From Desulfobulbaceae bacterium (GTDB lineage: Bacteria; Desulfobacterota; Desulfobulbia; Desulfobulbales; Desulfobulbaceae), in assembly GCA_012744275.1 (NCBI GenBank), contig JAAYIE010000091.1:1-55053 (forward strand): DNA of 55,053 nt, in the 5' to 3' direction. Positions within the stretch are counted from its first letter, which is position 1; the number at the start of each line of letters is the position of its first letter. Below are positions 22,952 through 31,423 of the stretch, one piece after another. Below the pieces are notes generated by a model that searched no databases, was not told the DNA's origin, and saw only the letters and a program-made list of their open reading frames with translations. The translations under genes and the position numbers were made by a program.

Positions 22952-24285
22952 GGCAGGAGCATTACGCAGTTCTGGTCATTGATGACGAAGAGCCGATCAG
23001 GCGCTTACTTCAGAAGGAACTGTCCAACAGCCACCGGGAAATTCATGTTGCCGCTGATGCCGCCACAGCCCTGGCACTGATGCATGTCCACTGGTTTGAG
23101 GTTGTCCTCATGGATTTGCGTCTGCCGGATGTGGCCGGACTTGACTTGCTGATTCAGGTGCGTGAATCCATACCCCATGCCGAAGTCATTATGATCACCG
23201 GTCATGGCGATGTTGACGTCGCGGTGGAAGCTATGAAGCTGGGCGCTTATGATTTTATCCGCAAACCCTTTCACCTTGATCGGCTAGATCTCCTGGTGGA
23301 AAAAGCGCACCAGCGGGTGTGGCTGGCAAGGGAAAACGACAGGTTGCGGCACGGGGTTGAAAGCGGACCGGATTCGGTTCGTTTCATTGGGCATTCCAGC
23401 AGCATTTCCGAGGTGCAGTTTTTAATTAACAAGGTTGCACCTGCAAGGATACCAGTGCTCATCACCGGCGAGTCTGGGGTGGGCAAGGAAATTGTGGCCA
23501 GGGCCATCCATAGTGGCTCGCCTCTTGCCGCCAACCGCATGGTAACCAAGAACTGCGCCTCGTTTCAAAAGGAGCTGGCGCGCAGCGAATTGTTCGGCCA
23601 CCTGAAAGGCACCTTCACCGGTGCTGATGCCACCCGGGAAGGTTTGCTCTCCTTTGCCCATGGCAGTACGCTTTTCCTGGATGAAATCGGGGAGCTGCCT
23701 TTGGATGTGCAGGCTTCGCTTCTCAGGGTGCTTGAAACCGGATCGTTCAGACGGCTTGGTGAAAAGGAGGAGCGCAACGTCAGCGTTCGTTTTCTTTTTG
23801 CCACCAACCGCCGCTTACAGGAAGAGGTGGAGGCCGGCCGTTTCAATGAGGCCTTTTTTCATCGCATCAACGCCTTTAATATCCACCTTCCGCCCCTCAA
23901 GGAGCGAATGGAGGATATACCTTTGCTGGTGGATTACTTTCTAAGCGCACTTGGTCCGGAGCATACCCGCTACCGGGTTGTGACCGGCGCCATGAACTGT
24001 ATGCTGCGCTACAATTGGCCTGGCAATGTGCGGGAGCTGCGTAATACGATTGAGCGCGCCATGATCCTGGCTGAAAATGGCATCATCACCGAGCGCTGCC
24101 TGCCGCGGGATCTGCAGGAAGCAGCCGATGGTGGCGAGAAGGCGCTGACACTTGATGCCGTGGAAAAGCAACATATCCTCGAACTCCTGGACGCATTTGG
24201 TGGCAATCGTCAGCAAACTGCAGAAGCACTGGGGATCAGTCGCAAGACCCTGTATCGAAGATTGCTCCGGTATAATATCGGATAA
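22948..24285 (+). CDS. NtrC-family sigma-54 response regulator
   Basis: A 445-aa regulator. The receiver domain has phospho-acceptor Asp56 (VLMDLRLPD) and Lys106. The AAA+ domain has Walker A GESGVGKE at 174-181. The sigma-54 contact loop reads GTFTGA (221-226) rather than GAFTGA. The C-terminal Fis-type HTH is GGNRQQTAEALGISRKTLYRRL. It should activate sigma-54 promoters; the GG-N10-GC promoter before adh, about 200 bp downstream, is the obvious target. The start overlaps the kinase stop (ATGA). Confidence 0.92.
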   Translation: MRQEHYAVLVIDDEEPIRRLLQKELSNSHREIHVAADAATALALMHVHWFEVVLMDLRLPDVAGLDLLIQVRESIPHAEVIMITGHGDVDVAVEAMKLGAYDFIRKPFHLDRLDLLVEKAHQRVWLARENDRLRHGVESGPDSVRFIGHSSSISEVQFLINKVAPARIPVLITGESGVGKEIVARAIHSGSPLAANRMVTKNCASFQKELARSELFGHLKGTFTGADATREGLLSFAHGSTLFLDEIGELPLDVQASLLRVLETGSFRRLGEKEERNVSVRFLFATNRRLQEEVEAGRFNEAFFHRINAFNIHLPPLKERMEDIPLLVDYFLSALGPEHTRYRVVTGAMNCMLRYNWPGNVRELRNTIERAMILAENGIITERCLPRDLQEAADGGEKALTLDAVEKQHILELLDAFGGNRQQTAEALGISRKTLYRRLLRYNIG

Positions 24286-24313
24286 ATTCTTGACGCGGGA
24301 CATTTTGGCCAGG

Positions 24314-24356
24314 CGCCTGTTTGTGGTGGGGCATTTTGTCCCACCACAAACAGGCG
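24314..24356. repeat. Perfect 17-bp inverted repeat, likely activator site
   Basis: CGCCTGTTTGTGGTGGG (24314-24330) and its exact complement (24340-24356) flank a 9-nt spacer, GCATTTTGT. It lies about 130-175 bp upstream of the sigma-54 promoter, the normal distance for an NtrC-type upstream activating site. It has no T-run, so it is a poor terminator for the regulator operon, though it could slow RNA polymerase. Confidence 0.6.
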
Positions 24357-24485
24357 TTAAACCCGCAGGATTATGCCCCAGCGGCTTTGTTTTCTATTTT
24401 GCACAATCTGTTTTCCGGCCTAACTCACAGTTTTCTCGGTCTAACTGCTTTCTGGCTGGCATCCGACTTCCAGGCATGTCGATGT

Positions 24486-24503
24486 CAGGCATGGATATTG
24501 CTT
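24486..24503 (+). promoter_or_regulatory. Sigma-54 (-24/-12) promoter of adh
   Basis: CAGGCATGGATATTGCTT holds GG at 24488-24489 and GC at 24500-24501, exactly ten bases apart, and matches TGGCAC-N5-TTGC well. Transcription should begin near 24513, about 60 bp before the adh ATG. The NtrC-family gene just upstream supports it. Confidence 0.7.
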
Positions 24504-24574
24504 TGCAAGGGTAGGCGTCCAGCATGCGCAATGCAGGATATCACTCTTGGAACCTTCTTCATAAGGGGGACAAT

Positions 24575-25756
24575 ATGGCAGTGCGAGAGCAGGTTTACGG
24601 TTACTTCATTCCCAGTGTCACGTTGATAGGAATTGGTGCAGCCAAGCAAATTCCTGAGAAGATTAAGGCCCTCGGCGGTTCCAAGCCGCTCATTGTCACC
24701 GACAAGGGTATTACCGCGGCAGGCATCACCAAGGAGATCACCGATCTGCTTGGTGCCGCAAAGATGGAATATGTTGTCTTTGACGAAACCATTCCCAATC
24801 CGACGGACAAAAACGTACACGATGGCGTTGATGTCTACAAGAAGAGCAAGTGTGATAGTCTCATCACCCTGGGCGGCGGCTCCTCCCATGATTGTGGCAA
24901 GGGTGTTGGTCTGGTTATTGCCAATGGCGGCAAAATTCATGACTATGAGGGTGTGGACAAGTCATCCAAGCCCATGCCACCTTATCTGGCGGTAAATACT
25001 ACTGCAGGTACGGCTTCGGAAATGACCCGTTTCTGCATCATCACTGACACCTCTCGTCATGTGAAAATGGCCATTGTTGACTGGCGTGTCACCCCTGGTG
25101 TTGCTGTGGACGATCCGCTTTTGATGATGGGTATGCCGCCGGCCCTGACGGCAGCCACCGGTATGGATGCCCTCACCCATGCGGTTGAGGCTTATGTGTC
25201 CACCATTGCCACCCCCATGACCGACTCTGCAGCCGAGAAGGCCATTGAGCTGATTGCCAAGCACCTGCGGCCGGCAGTAGCTAACGGGGCTGACATTGAA
25301 GCCCGCGAAGGAATGTGTTTTGCCCAGTATCTGGCTGGAATGGCTTTTAACAATGCCAGCCTTGGTCACGTTCATGCCATGGCGCACCAACTGGGCGGCT
25401 TTTATGATTTGCCCCACGGCGAGTGCAACGCCATCCTGCTTCCGCACGTGGAGCGTTTCAACTTGATCGCCAAGATGGACCGTTTTATAAAGATTGCCGA
25501 ACTGATGGGTGAGAACACCGCAGGACTTGCCCCAAGGGATGCGGCTGAACTGGCTCTGGTGGCCATCAAGAAACTGTCGGCAGATATCGGTATTCCGTCT
25601 GGACTGATCGAACTGGGCAAGCGTTATGGCAAGGAAGTCAAGGCAGAGGATATTGACACCATGGTCGCTAATGCGCAGAAGGATGCCTGCGGCTTGACCA
25701 ATCCGCGTTGTCCCAAAGATGTAGATGTGAAGGCTATTTATACGGCAGCACTGTAA
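24575..25756 (+). CDS. adh: Iron-containing alcohol dehydrogenase
   Basis: The start at 24575 (MAVREQVYGYF) has GGGGG six bases upstream. The 393-aa enzyme oxidises short alcohols to aldehydes with NAD. GGGSSHDCGKG is the NAD site. Metal ligands are Asp and His of GMDALTHAVEAY, His of HAMAHQLGG and His of DLPHGECNA. The family is normally 380-390 aa. It has its own sigma-54 promoter and a strong terminator, so it is a single-gene unit under the upstream regulator. The product aldehyde would be the substrate of Mop, encoded next. Confidence 0.93.
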   Translation: MAVREQVYGYFIPSVTLIGIGAAKQIPEKIKALGGSKPLIVTDKGITAAGITKEITDLLGAAKMEYVVFDETIPNPTDKNVHDGVDVYKKSKCDSLITLGGGSSHDCGKGVGLVIANGGKIHDYEGVDKSSKPMPPYLAVNTTAGTASEMTRFCIITDTSRHVKMAIVDWRVTPGVAVDDPLLMMGMPPALTAATGMDALTHAVEAYVSTIATPMTDSAAEKAIELIAKHLRPAVANGADIEAREGMCFAQYLAGMAFNNASLGHVHAMAHQLGGFYDLPHGECNAILLPHVERFNLIAKMDRFIKIAELMGENTAGLAPRDAAELALVAIKKLSADIGIPSGLIELGKRYGKEVKAEDIDTMVANAQKDACGLTNPRCPKDVDVKAIYTAAL

Positions 25757-25867
25757 TGGGTTGTCAGTAAAGTCAGCTAGGGTGATGCAGTCATAATGGT
25801 AATAATGTATGGATTGAAATGCTGCATCATTGACGAATGATTGGCAGGAAGGAGGATCAATATAGTA

Positions 25868-25905
25868 AACAACGGGGTGGAATGCAACTCATCCCGTTGT
25901 TTTTA
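25868..25905 (+). terminator. Rho-independent terminator of adh
   Basis: AACAACGGG (25868-25876) pairs with CCCGTTGTT (25893-25901), a perfect 9-bp stem, and is followed by TTTATT. It lies about 110 bp after the adh stop. An 8-bp pairing TGATGCAG / CTGCATCA further upstream (about 25782-25828) may form a second fold. Confidence 0.75.
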
Positions 25906-25953
25906 TTGCAGTGACACAGTTTTTACGTGTTATTATAATAATGATTTAAAGTA

Positions 25954-25981
25954 TTGCAAAATAGAAAAATACAAATAATAT
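25954..25981 (+). promoter_or_regulatory. Candidate promoter of mop
   Basis: TTGCAA (25954-25959), 16 bp, TAATAT (25976-25981) in a very AT-rich stretch about 50 bp before the mop ATG. No GG-N10-GC site is seen here, so mop seems to use a sigma-70-type promoter, unlike adh. Confidence 0.4.
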
Positions 25982-26032
25982 TAAACGTAAATATTTGTAT
26001 ATCAATCGTCTGAACAAGGAGCAGGAGGGAAC

Positions 26033-28750
26033 ATGATTCAACGAAAATTGCTGGTTAATGGCATTGAACGCACCGTTTTTGTCGAGGAATCCGATTTTCT
26101 GTCAACGGTGATCCGCAACGGTTTGCACCTGACCGGCACCAAGGTGGGCTGCGGTCAGGGACAGTGTGGCGCCTGCACGGTTATCCTGGATGGTAAGCTG
26201 GTTCGCTCCTGCATCACCAAGATGAACCGGGTGCCTGATGGCGCGGTGGTGACTACCGTGGAAGGCATTGGTACGCCTGCGGACCTGCACGCCATTCAAA
26301 TGGCCTGGATGGTGCATGGCGGCGCGCAGTGTGGTTTTTGTACCCCGGGTTTTATTGTTTCCGCCAAAGCGCTCCTGGATCAGAATAGCGACCCCTCCCG
26401 CGAGGATATCCGCGACTGGTTCCAGAAACATCGCAATGCCTGCCGTTGCACCGGCTACAAGCAACTGGTGGATGCGGTCCAGGATGCAGCCAAGGTGCTG
26501 CAGGGCAAGTTGAGCATGAAGGACCTGGCCTATACCCTGCCTGCGGACGGTAAAATTTTCGGCAGCAATATGCCGCGGCCAAGCGCAGTAGCCAAGGTGA
26601 CTGGTACTTGGGATTTTGGCGCTGACGCCATGCAGCGTCTGCCGGAAAACACACTCAAGCTTGCCCTGGTACAGGCTGAGGTTTCCCACGCCAATATCCT
26701 TTCCGTGGACACCAGCGAGGCGGAGAAGATGCCCGGTGTATTCAAGGTGGTAACCGCCAAGGATATTAAGGGTAAAAACCGTATCACCGGCCTGATCACC
26801 TTTCCGTCCAACAAGGGCGATGGCTGGGAACGGCCCATCCTCTGCGATAGCAAGGTGTTCCAGTACGGTGACGCCATTGCTATTGTCTGCGCCGACACCG
26901 AGAAAAATGCCAAGGAGGCTGCGAAAAAGGTCAAGGTAGAGTTGGAAGAACTGCCCGCCTACATGAGCGCACCTGCGGCCATGGAACCGGATGCCATTGA
27001 AATCCATCCTGGCACGCCTAATGTGTACTACATCCAAAAAATCGCCAAGGGTGAGGAAACTGCACCTATCTTTGAAAAAGCCGACGTGGTGGTGGAGGGA
27101 GATTACTATACCAGCCGCCAGCCGCATCTGCCCATTGAGCCGGATGTCGGTTTTGCCTACTATAATGACGAGGGTAAACTGGTCATCCATTCCAAATCCA
27201 TCGGTCTGCACCTGCATCTGTATATGATTGCTCCGGGTATCGGTGTGGATGCGGAAAATCTCATCCTGGTGCAGAACAACACTGGCGGCACCTTTGGCTA
27301 CAAGTTCAGCCCGACCATGGAGGCCTTGGTGGGCGTGGCTGCAGTGGCCACCGGCCGGCCGGTCTATCTCTGCTACGATTACTACCAGCAGCAAACCTAT
27401 ACCGGCAAACGCTCGCCGTTCTTCACCACGGTGCGCTACGCGGCCAACAAGGACGGCCAACTGCTCGCCATGGAAACGGATTGGTCTGTGGATCACGGCC
27501 CTTATTCTGAGTTCGGCGACCTGCTCACCCTGCGCGGGGCCCAGTACATTGGCGCTGGCTACGATATCAAGCATATCCGCGGCGAGGGCCGCACTGTTTG
27601 CACCAACCATGCCTGGGGTTCCGCCTTCCGCGGCTATGGTGCGCCGGAAAGCGAATTCCCCTCTGAAGTACTGATGGATGAACTGGCCGAAAAGCTGGGT
27701 ATGGATCCGCTGGAACTGCGCTACAAGAACGTATACCGCAAGGGGGCCACCACTCCCACGGGTCAGGATCCGGAAGTGTACTCCCTGCCCGAAATGATTG
27801 ATAAGCTGCGGCCAAAATATGAAGAGGCCAAAAAACAGGCTGCTGCCAAGTCGACTGCCGAAGTGAAGCGAGGCGTGGGTGTGGCCCTTGGTATTTACGG
27901 TGCTGGTTTGGACGGTCCTGATACTTCCGAGGCCGATGCTGAGCTGAACGCCGATGGCAGCATCACCATTTTCAACACCTGGGAAGACCATGGCCAGGGC
28001 GCAGACATGGGCACCCTGACCGCAGCCCACAAGGCGCTGGAACCCATGGGCGTTCCTGTGGACAAGATCAGATTGGTGATGAACGATACCGGAAAATGTC
28101 CCAACTCCGGCCCGGCCGGCGGCAGCCGCAGCCAGGTGCTGACCGGTAATGCCACTCGGGTGGCCTGTGAAGAATTGATGGCCGCCATGAAAAAGCCGAA
28201 TGGCTCCTACCGTAGCTATGAAGAAATGGTGGCGGAAAAAATTCCCACCAAGGTACGCGGCAAATGGACCGCCCCGGCCACGGACTGCGACGCCAATGGG
28301 CAGGGCAAGCCCTTCTGCTGCTATATGTACGGCCTGTTCATGGCCGAGGTAGCGGTGGAGATTGCCACTGGCAAGACCACGGTGGAAGGCATGACCTGCG
28401 TGGCCGATGTGGGCGTGGTCACGAATAAATTGGTGGTGGATGGCCAGATTTACGGCGGCCTGGCCCAGGGCATCGGCCTTGCCCTCACTGAGGATTTTGA
28501 GGACATCAAAAAGCACTCCTCAATTGCAGGCGCCGGCTTGCCATATATTAAACAGATCCCAGACAAGATGGAGATTATCTACGTGGAAACCCCGCGTCCG
28601 GACGGCCCCTTTGGCGCTTCAGGCGTCGGCGAGATGCCGCTCACCAGCCCCCATGCGGCGGTGATCAACGCTATCTACAATGCCTGCGGAGCGCGGGTGC
28701 GCCATCTGCCTGCCCGCCCAGAAAAGGTACTGGCGGCAATGCCGAAATAA
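26033..28750 (+). CDS. mop: Molybdopterin aldehyde oxidoreductase (Mop type)
   Basis: A 905-aa xanthine oxidase-family enzyme, nearly the length of D. gigas Mop (907 aa) and very similar throughout. Cys40, 45, 48 and 60 bind the first [2Fe-2S] cluster; Cys100, 103, 137 and 139 (QCGFC, CRC) bind the second. The molybdenum-cofactor part contains GGTFGYKFSPT, the RGYGAPES loop, and the catalytic Glu867 in GASGVGE. It lacks an FAD domain, as do the Desulfovibrio enzymes, so electrons should leave by another carrier. It oxidises aldehydes to acids, probably in the cytoplasm. AGGAGGG precedes the ATG. Confidence 0.96.
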   Translation: MIQRKLLVNGIERTVFVEESDFLSTVIRNGLHLTGTKVGCGQGQCGACTVILDGKLVRSCITKMNRVPDGAVVTTVEGIGTPADLHAIQMAWMVHGGAQCGFCTPGFIVSAKALLDQNSDPSREDIRDWFQKHRNACRCTGYKQLVDAVQDAAKVLQGKLSMKDLAYTLPADGKIFGSNMPRPSAVAKVTGTWDFGADAMQRLPENTLKLALVQAEVSHANILSVDTSEAEKMPGVFKVVTAKDIKGKNRITGLITFPSNKGDGWERPILCDSKVFQYGDAIAIVCADTEKNAKEAAKKVKVELEELPAYMSAPAAMEPDAIEIHPGTPNVYYIQKIAKGEETAPIFEKADVVVEGDYYTSRQPHLPIEPDVGFAYYNDEGKLVIHSKSIGLHLHLYMIAPGIGVDAENLILVQNNTGGTFGYKFSPTMEALVGVAAVATGRPVYLCYDYYQQQTYTGKRSPFFTTVRYAANKDGQLLAMETDWSVDHGPYSEFGDLLTLRGAQYIGAGYDIKHIRGEGRTVCTNHAWGSAFRGYGAPESEFPSEVLMDELAEKLGMDPLELRYKNVYRKGATTPTGQDPEVYSLPEMIDKLRPKYEEAKKQAAAKSTAEVKRGVGVALGIYGAGLDGPDTSEADAELNADGSITIFNTWEDHGQGADMGTLTAAHKALEPMGVPVDKIRLVMNDTGKCPNSGPAGGSRSQVLTGNATRVACEELMAAMKKPNGSYRSYEEMVAEKIPTKVRGKWTAPATDCDANGQGKPFCCYMYGLFMAEVAVEIATGKTTVEGMTCVADVGVVTNKLVVDGQIYGGLAQGIGLALTEDFEDIKKHSSIAGAGLPYIKQIPDKMEIIYVETPRPDGPFGASGVGEMPLTSPHAAVINAIYNACGARVRHLPARPEKVLAAMPK

Positions 28751-28779
28751 AGCCGTCTGCAGGCACTGTATGTTTCTTT

Positions 28780-28804
28780 CTGGCGCACGCATATTGTGCG
28801 CCAG
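28780..28804. repeat. Hairpin CTGGCGCAC-N7-GTGCGCCAG after mop
   Basis: A perfect 9-bp inverted repeat lies 30 bp after the mop stop with no T-run. A second weaker stem (ACCCGG / CCGGGT, 28821-28850) follows. They may stabilise the mop mRNA end or reduce read-through into the accessory genes. Confidence 0.5.
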
Positions 28805-28879
28805 CCTGTATTGCAACCGTACCCGGAGAGGATGGCTTCCCTTTCCGGGTATTTATGTTTGCCGCAACGAGGAATATCC

Positions 28880-31180
28880 ATGGATCAACAGGCATTGAGG
28901 GCTTTGGAAGCCTGCTGTGTGCAGGAAGAACCGCCCTTTTGCAGCGCAGCCTGCCCGCTTCGGGTGGATGTGCGCGCCTTCATGGCTGCCCTGACCAAAG
29001 GGGATACGCGCAGCGCACGGCGCGTGCTCGACAGGCACATGCCTTTTCCGGCCATTGTTGGCCGTTTGTGCGAGGCCCCTTGCCAGGCAGCCTGCAAGCG
29101 GATCGAGGTGGACAGTACCTTGGCCATTGGCCTTCTTGAACGCTATTGCGTGGCAGCAACTGAACAGGTGCTTAAACCGCCGAAAATGCCAGCCAAGGGT
29201 GGCCGAGTGGCGGTAGCGGGTGGCGGTCTTTTTGGCATGACCGCAGCGCTCGACCTGGCCCGTAAAGGCCGTGAGGTGCACCTGTTTACTCCGGCAAAGG
29301 AACTGGGTGGCACGCTTGAGGAGAAATTCCGCTCTCACCTGCCTGACGATGCCTTTATCCAGGCAGCCAGTACCCTGAGCGGCTATGGCGCGCATCTGCA
29401 TTTTCAGGTCCGGCTAGATGCGGATGCCCTCAAGGCGTTCGCCCAAGATTATGAGGCGCTTTGCCTTGATGGCAACGAAATCGACATGGCCGGGCTGCCT
29501 TTTGCGGCCAGTACACCCGACCCCGTCACCCTGGCGGTGAATGATGTGGGCTGTTTCGGTGGTGGTGCGCCTAATGGTCCGGATTTTCAGGTGATTCGCC
29601 AGGTTGCAGATGGCCGCAGGGCCGCGCTTTCGGTGGAGCGTTTTCTGCAAAAGGTTTCACTTACTGCTGAGCGCGAGCGTGAGGGCAGCATTAGCACCCG
29701 CCTGTTCACCAGTATTGAACAGGTGCAGCCCCAGGCGGCCATCCTCCCGGCCAGTGGTGCAGAATACAACAGCACCGAGGCCAGGGCCGAGGCCAGCCGC
29801 TGCATCCAGTGCGAATGTCTGGAATGCGTCAAGCAGTGCGCTTTTTTGCAGGAATTCAAGGAATACCCGAAAACCCTGGTGCGACGGGTATACAATAATT
29901 TGTCCATTGTTCAGGGTACGCGCAGCGCCAACACCATGATTAACTCATGCAGTCTGTGCAGCCAGTGTACGATTATTTGTCCGCATGATTTTCCCATGGC
30001 CGCGCTGTGCCGTGATGCCCGGGAGCGTATGGTGCAGACAGAGCACATGCCGCCTTCTGCCCACGATTTTGCCCTGGAGGAGATGCGTTTTACCTTAGGC
30101 GATGCCTGCAGCCTGGCCCGGCATCAGCCCGGTATGGATGCAAGTCGCTATCTCTTTTTTCCGGGTTGCCAGCTTGCCGGCTCCGCACCTGAGCAGGTGA
30201 GCGCTACGTACCAATTTCTCATGGATCAGCTCCAGGGCGGTGTTGGTCTGCTCTTGTCGTGCTGTGGGATTCCTGCCCAGTGGGCTGGCGATGAGGCCCT
30301 TTTTCAGGAAACCTTGGCCTCGCTGCAAGCGACTCTGGATGCGTTTGGTAAACCCGAGCTGATCTGCGCCTGTACCTCCTGCCTGGCCTTGGTACGGAAG
30401 CATCTGCCCGCCTATGCCAGTACCTCGCTATGGGAAATACTGGCAGCGCTGGAACACCTGCCACCAGAATGCCGCACCCCCACCCAGCCCCTTGCCCTGC
30501 ACGATCCCTGTGGAGCGCGCGACAATGCCGGGCTGCGCGCCAGTGTGCGCCAGCTCTGCGGGCGGCTCGGGGTGCAACTGCATGATACAACCATGCCGGA
30601 AGAACTGGCCGACTGCTGCGGCTATGGCGGGCTGATGCAGTTTGCCAACCAGCCCTTGGGCCGCAAAGCCGCCACAGTCAAGGCCGGTCGCAGCGAATAT
30701 CCGGCCCTGGCCTACTGCGCCATGTGCCGCGATAATGTGGCAGGAGCGGGCAAAGCCAGCGCCCATCTGCTGGAATATCTTTTTCCGGGCAAGGCCGGGG
30801 ATGATCCACTTGAGCGGGCCAATCCCGGTTTTTCCCTGCGCCATGAAAACCGCAGCCGTCTTAAGGAGCAGCTTATGCACAGTTTGTGGCAGGAAACAGC
30901 AGGTGACGCGCCTGCCCACAGCGCTTTGCGCCTGATTATTGCGCCTGATCTGACCAGTTTGCTGGAGAGCCGCCATATTTTGCATGAAGATGTGCAGAAG
31001 GTTATCTTCCATGCAGAACAGGGCGGCAATTATCTGCTTAATCCGGAAAATGGGCATCGCCTGGCCAAATATAAACCAGTTCGGGTGACTTACTGGGTGG
31101 AATACGAGGCAACAGACAATGGTTTTATTGTCCATAACAGCTACAGCCACCGCATGGTGCTGCCGGAGGCATTGCCGTGA
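28880..31180 (+). CDS. Flavin/Fe-S/CCG-domain redox protein of the Mop cluster (DVU_1558-like)
   Basis: The start at 28880 has CGAGGA six bases upstream; the product is 766 aa. Residues 15-90 are the GltD-type Fe-S domain (PPFCSAACP, CEAPCQAAC). Next comes a Rossmann FAD motif, VAVAGGGLFGMTAAL. The usual inserted NADPH domain seems missing, since the chain runs quickly to the FAD-closing part (DVGCFGGG). Then two ferredoxin-type clusters (CIQCECLECVKQC, CSLCSQCTIICP) and two CCG domains (SCCGIPAQ, DCCGYGG) like HdrB. About 100 further residues are unrecognised. It is a likely electron hub for Mop. The name follows the Desulfovibrio cluster as I recall it. Confidence 0.8.
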   Translation: MDQQALRALEACCVQEEPPFCSAACPLRVDVRAFMAALTKGDTRSARRVLDRHMPFPAIVGRLCEAPCQAACKRIEVDSTLAIGLLERYCVAATEQVLKPPKMPAKGGRVAVAGGGLFGMTAALDLARKGREVHLFTPAKELGGTLEEKFRSHLPDDAFIQAASTLSGYGAHLHFQVRLDADALKAFAQDYEALCLDGNEIDMAGLPFAASTPDPVTLAVNDVGCFGGGAPNGPDFQVIRQVADGRRAALSVERFLQKVSLTAEREREGSISTRLFTSIEQVQPQAAILPASGAEYNSTEARAEASRCIQCECLECVKQCAFLQEFKEYPKTLVRRVYNNLSIVQGTRSANTMINSCSLCSQCTIICPHDFPMAALCRDARERMVQTEHMPPSAHDFALEEMRFTLGDACSLARHQPGMDASRYLFFPGCQLAGSAPEQVSATYQFLMDQLQGGVGLLLSCCGIPAQWAGDEALFQETLASLQATLDAFGKPELICACTSCLALVRKHLPAYASTSLWEILAALEHLPPECRTPTQPLALHDPCGARDNAGLRASVRQLCGRLGVQLHDTTMPEELADCCGYGGLMQFANQPLGRKAATVKAGRSEYPALAYCAMCRDNVAGAGKASAHLLEYLFPGKAGDDPLERANPGFSLRHENRSRLKEQLMHSLWQETAGDAPAHSALRLIIAPDLTSLLESRHILHEDVQKVIFHAEQGGNYLLNPENGHRLAKYKPVRVTYWVEYEATDNGFIVHNSYSHRMVLPEALP

Positions 31181-31386
31181 GCACACTTTCCTTCACCCAT
31201 CCCACCAGTTGGCGCTGTGCGGCTTGTAATCAGGATTTGCAGCCGCAAAAGGTTGCGGTCACTTACCTGCACTCGGTTTTTCATGTTGAGCTGATGGCCT
31301 GCAGCCAATGCGGATTTGTGCTGGTGCCAGAAGATCTGGCCATTGGTAAAATGTTGGAAGTGGAGCAGTTACTGGAAGATAAATGA
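31177..31386 (+). CDS. Small zinc-ribbon redox protein (DVU_1557-like)
   Basis: A 69-aa protein with CAAC and CSQC pairs 24 residues apart, a rubredoxin- or zinc-ribbon-like knuckle layout, and a helical C-terminus. The GTG start overlaps the preceding stop (GTGA) with GGAGG seven bases upstream. Whether it binds iron or zinc cannot be seen. Its place in the Mop accessory cluster suggests a small electron carrier or metal-handling subunit. Confidence 0.7.
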   Translation: MSTLSFTHPTSWRCAACNQDLQPQKVAVTYLHSVFHVELMACSQCGFVLVPEDLAIGKMLEVEQLLEDK

Positions 31387-31423
31387 TGTTGATATCACTA
31401 TTGGCCACGGAGGCTGCTGCCTG

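Noticed and set aside
25757-26032. Possible molybdenum-cofactor riboswitch upstream of mop
   Set aside because: Two small hairpins exist, but one is the adh terminator and I cannot match the known motif.
26102-28516. 804-codon open frame antisense to mop
   Set aside because: It is the mirror of strongly GC-biased mop codons. mop matches a known enzyme over its whole length, and the antisense product has no recognisable domain or ribosome site.
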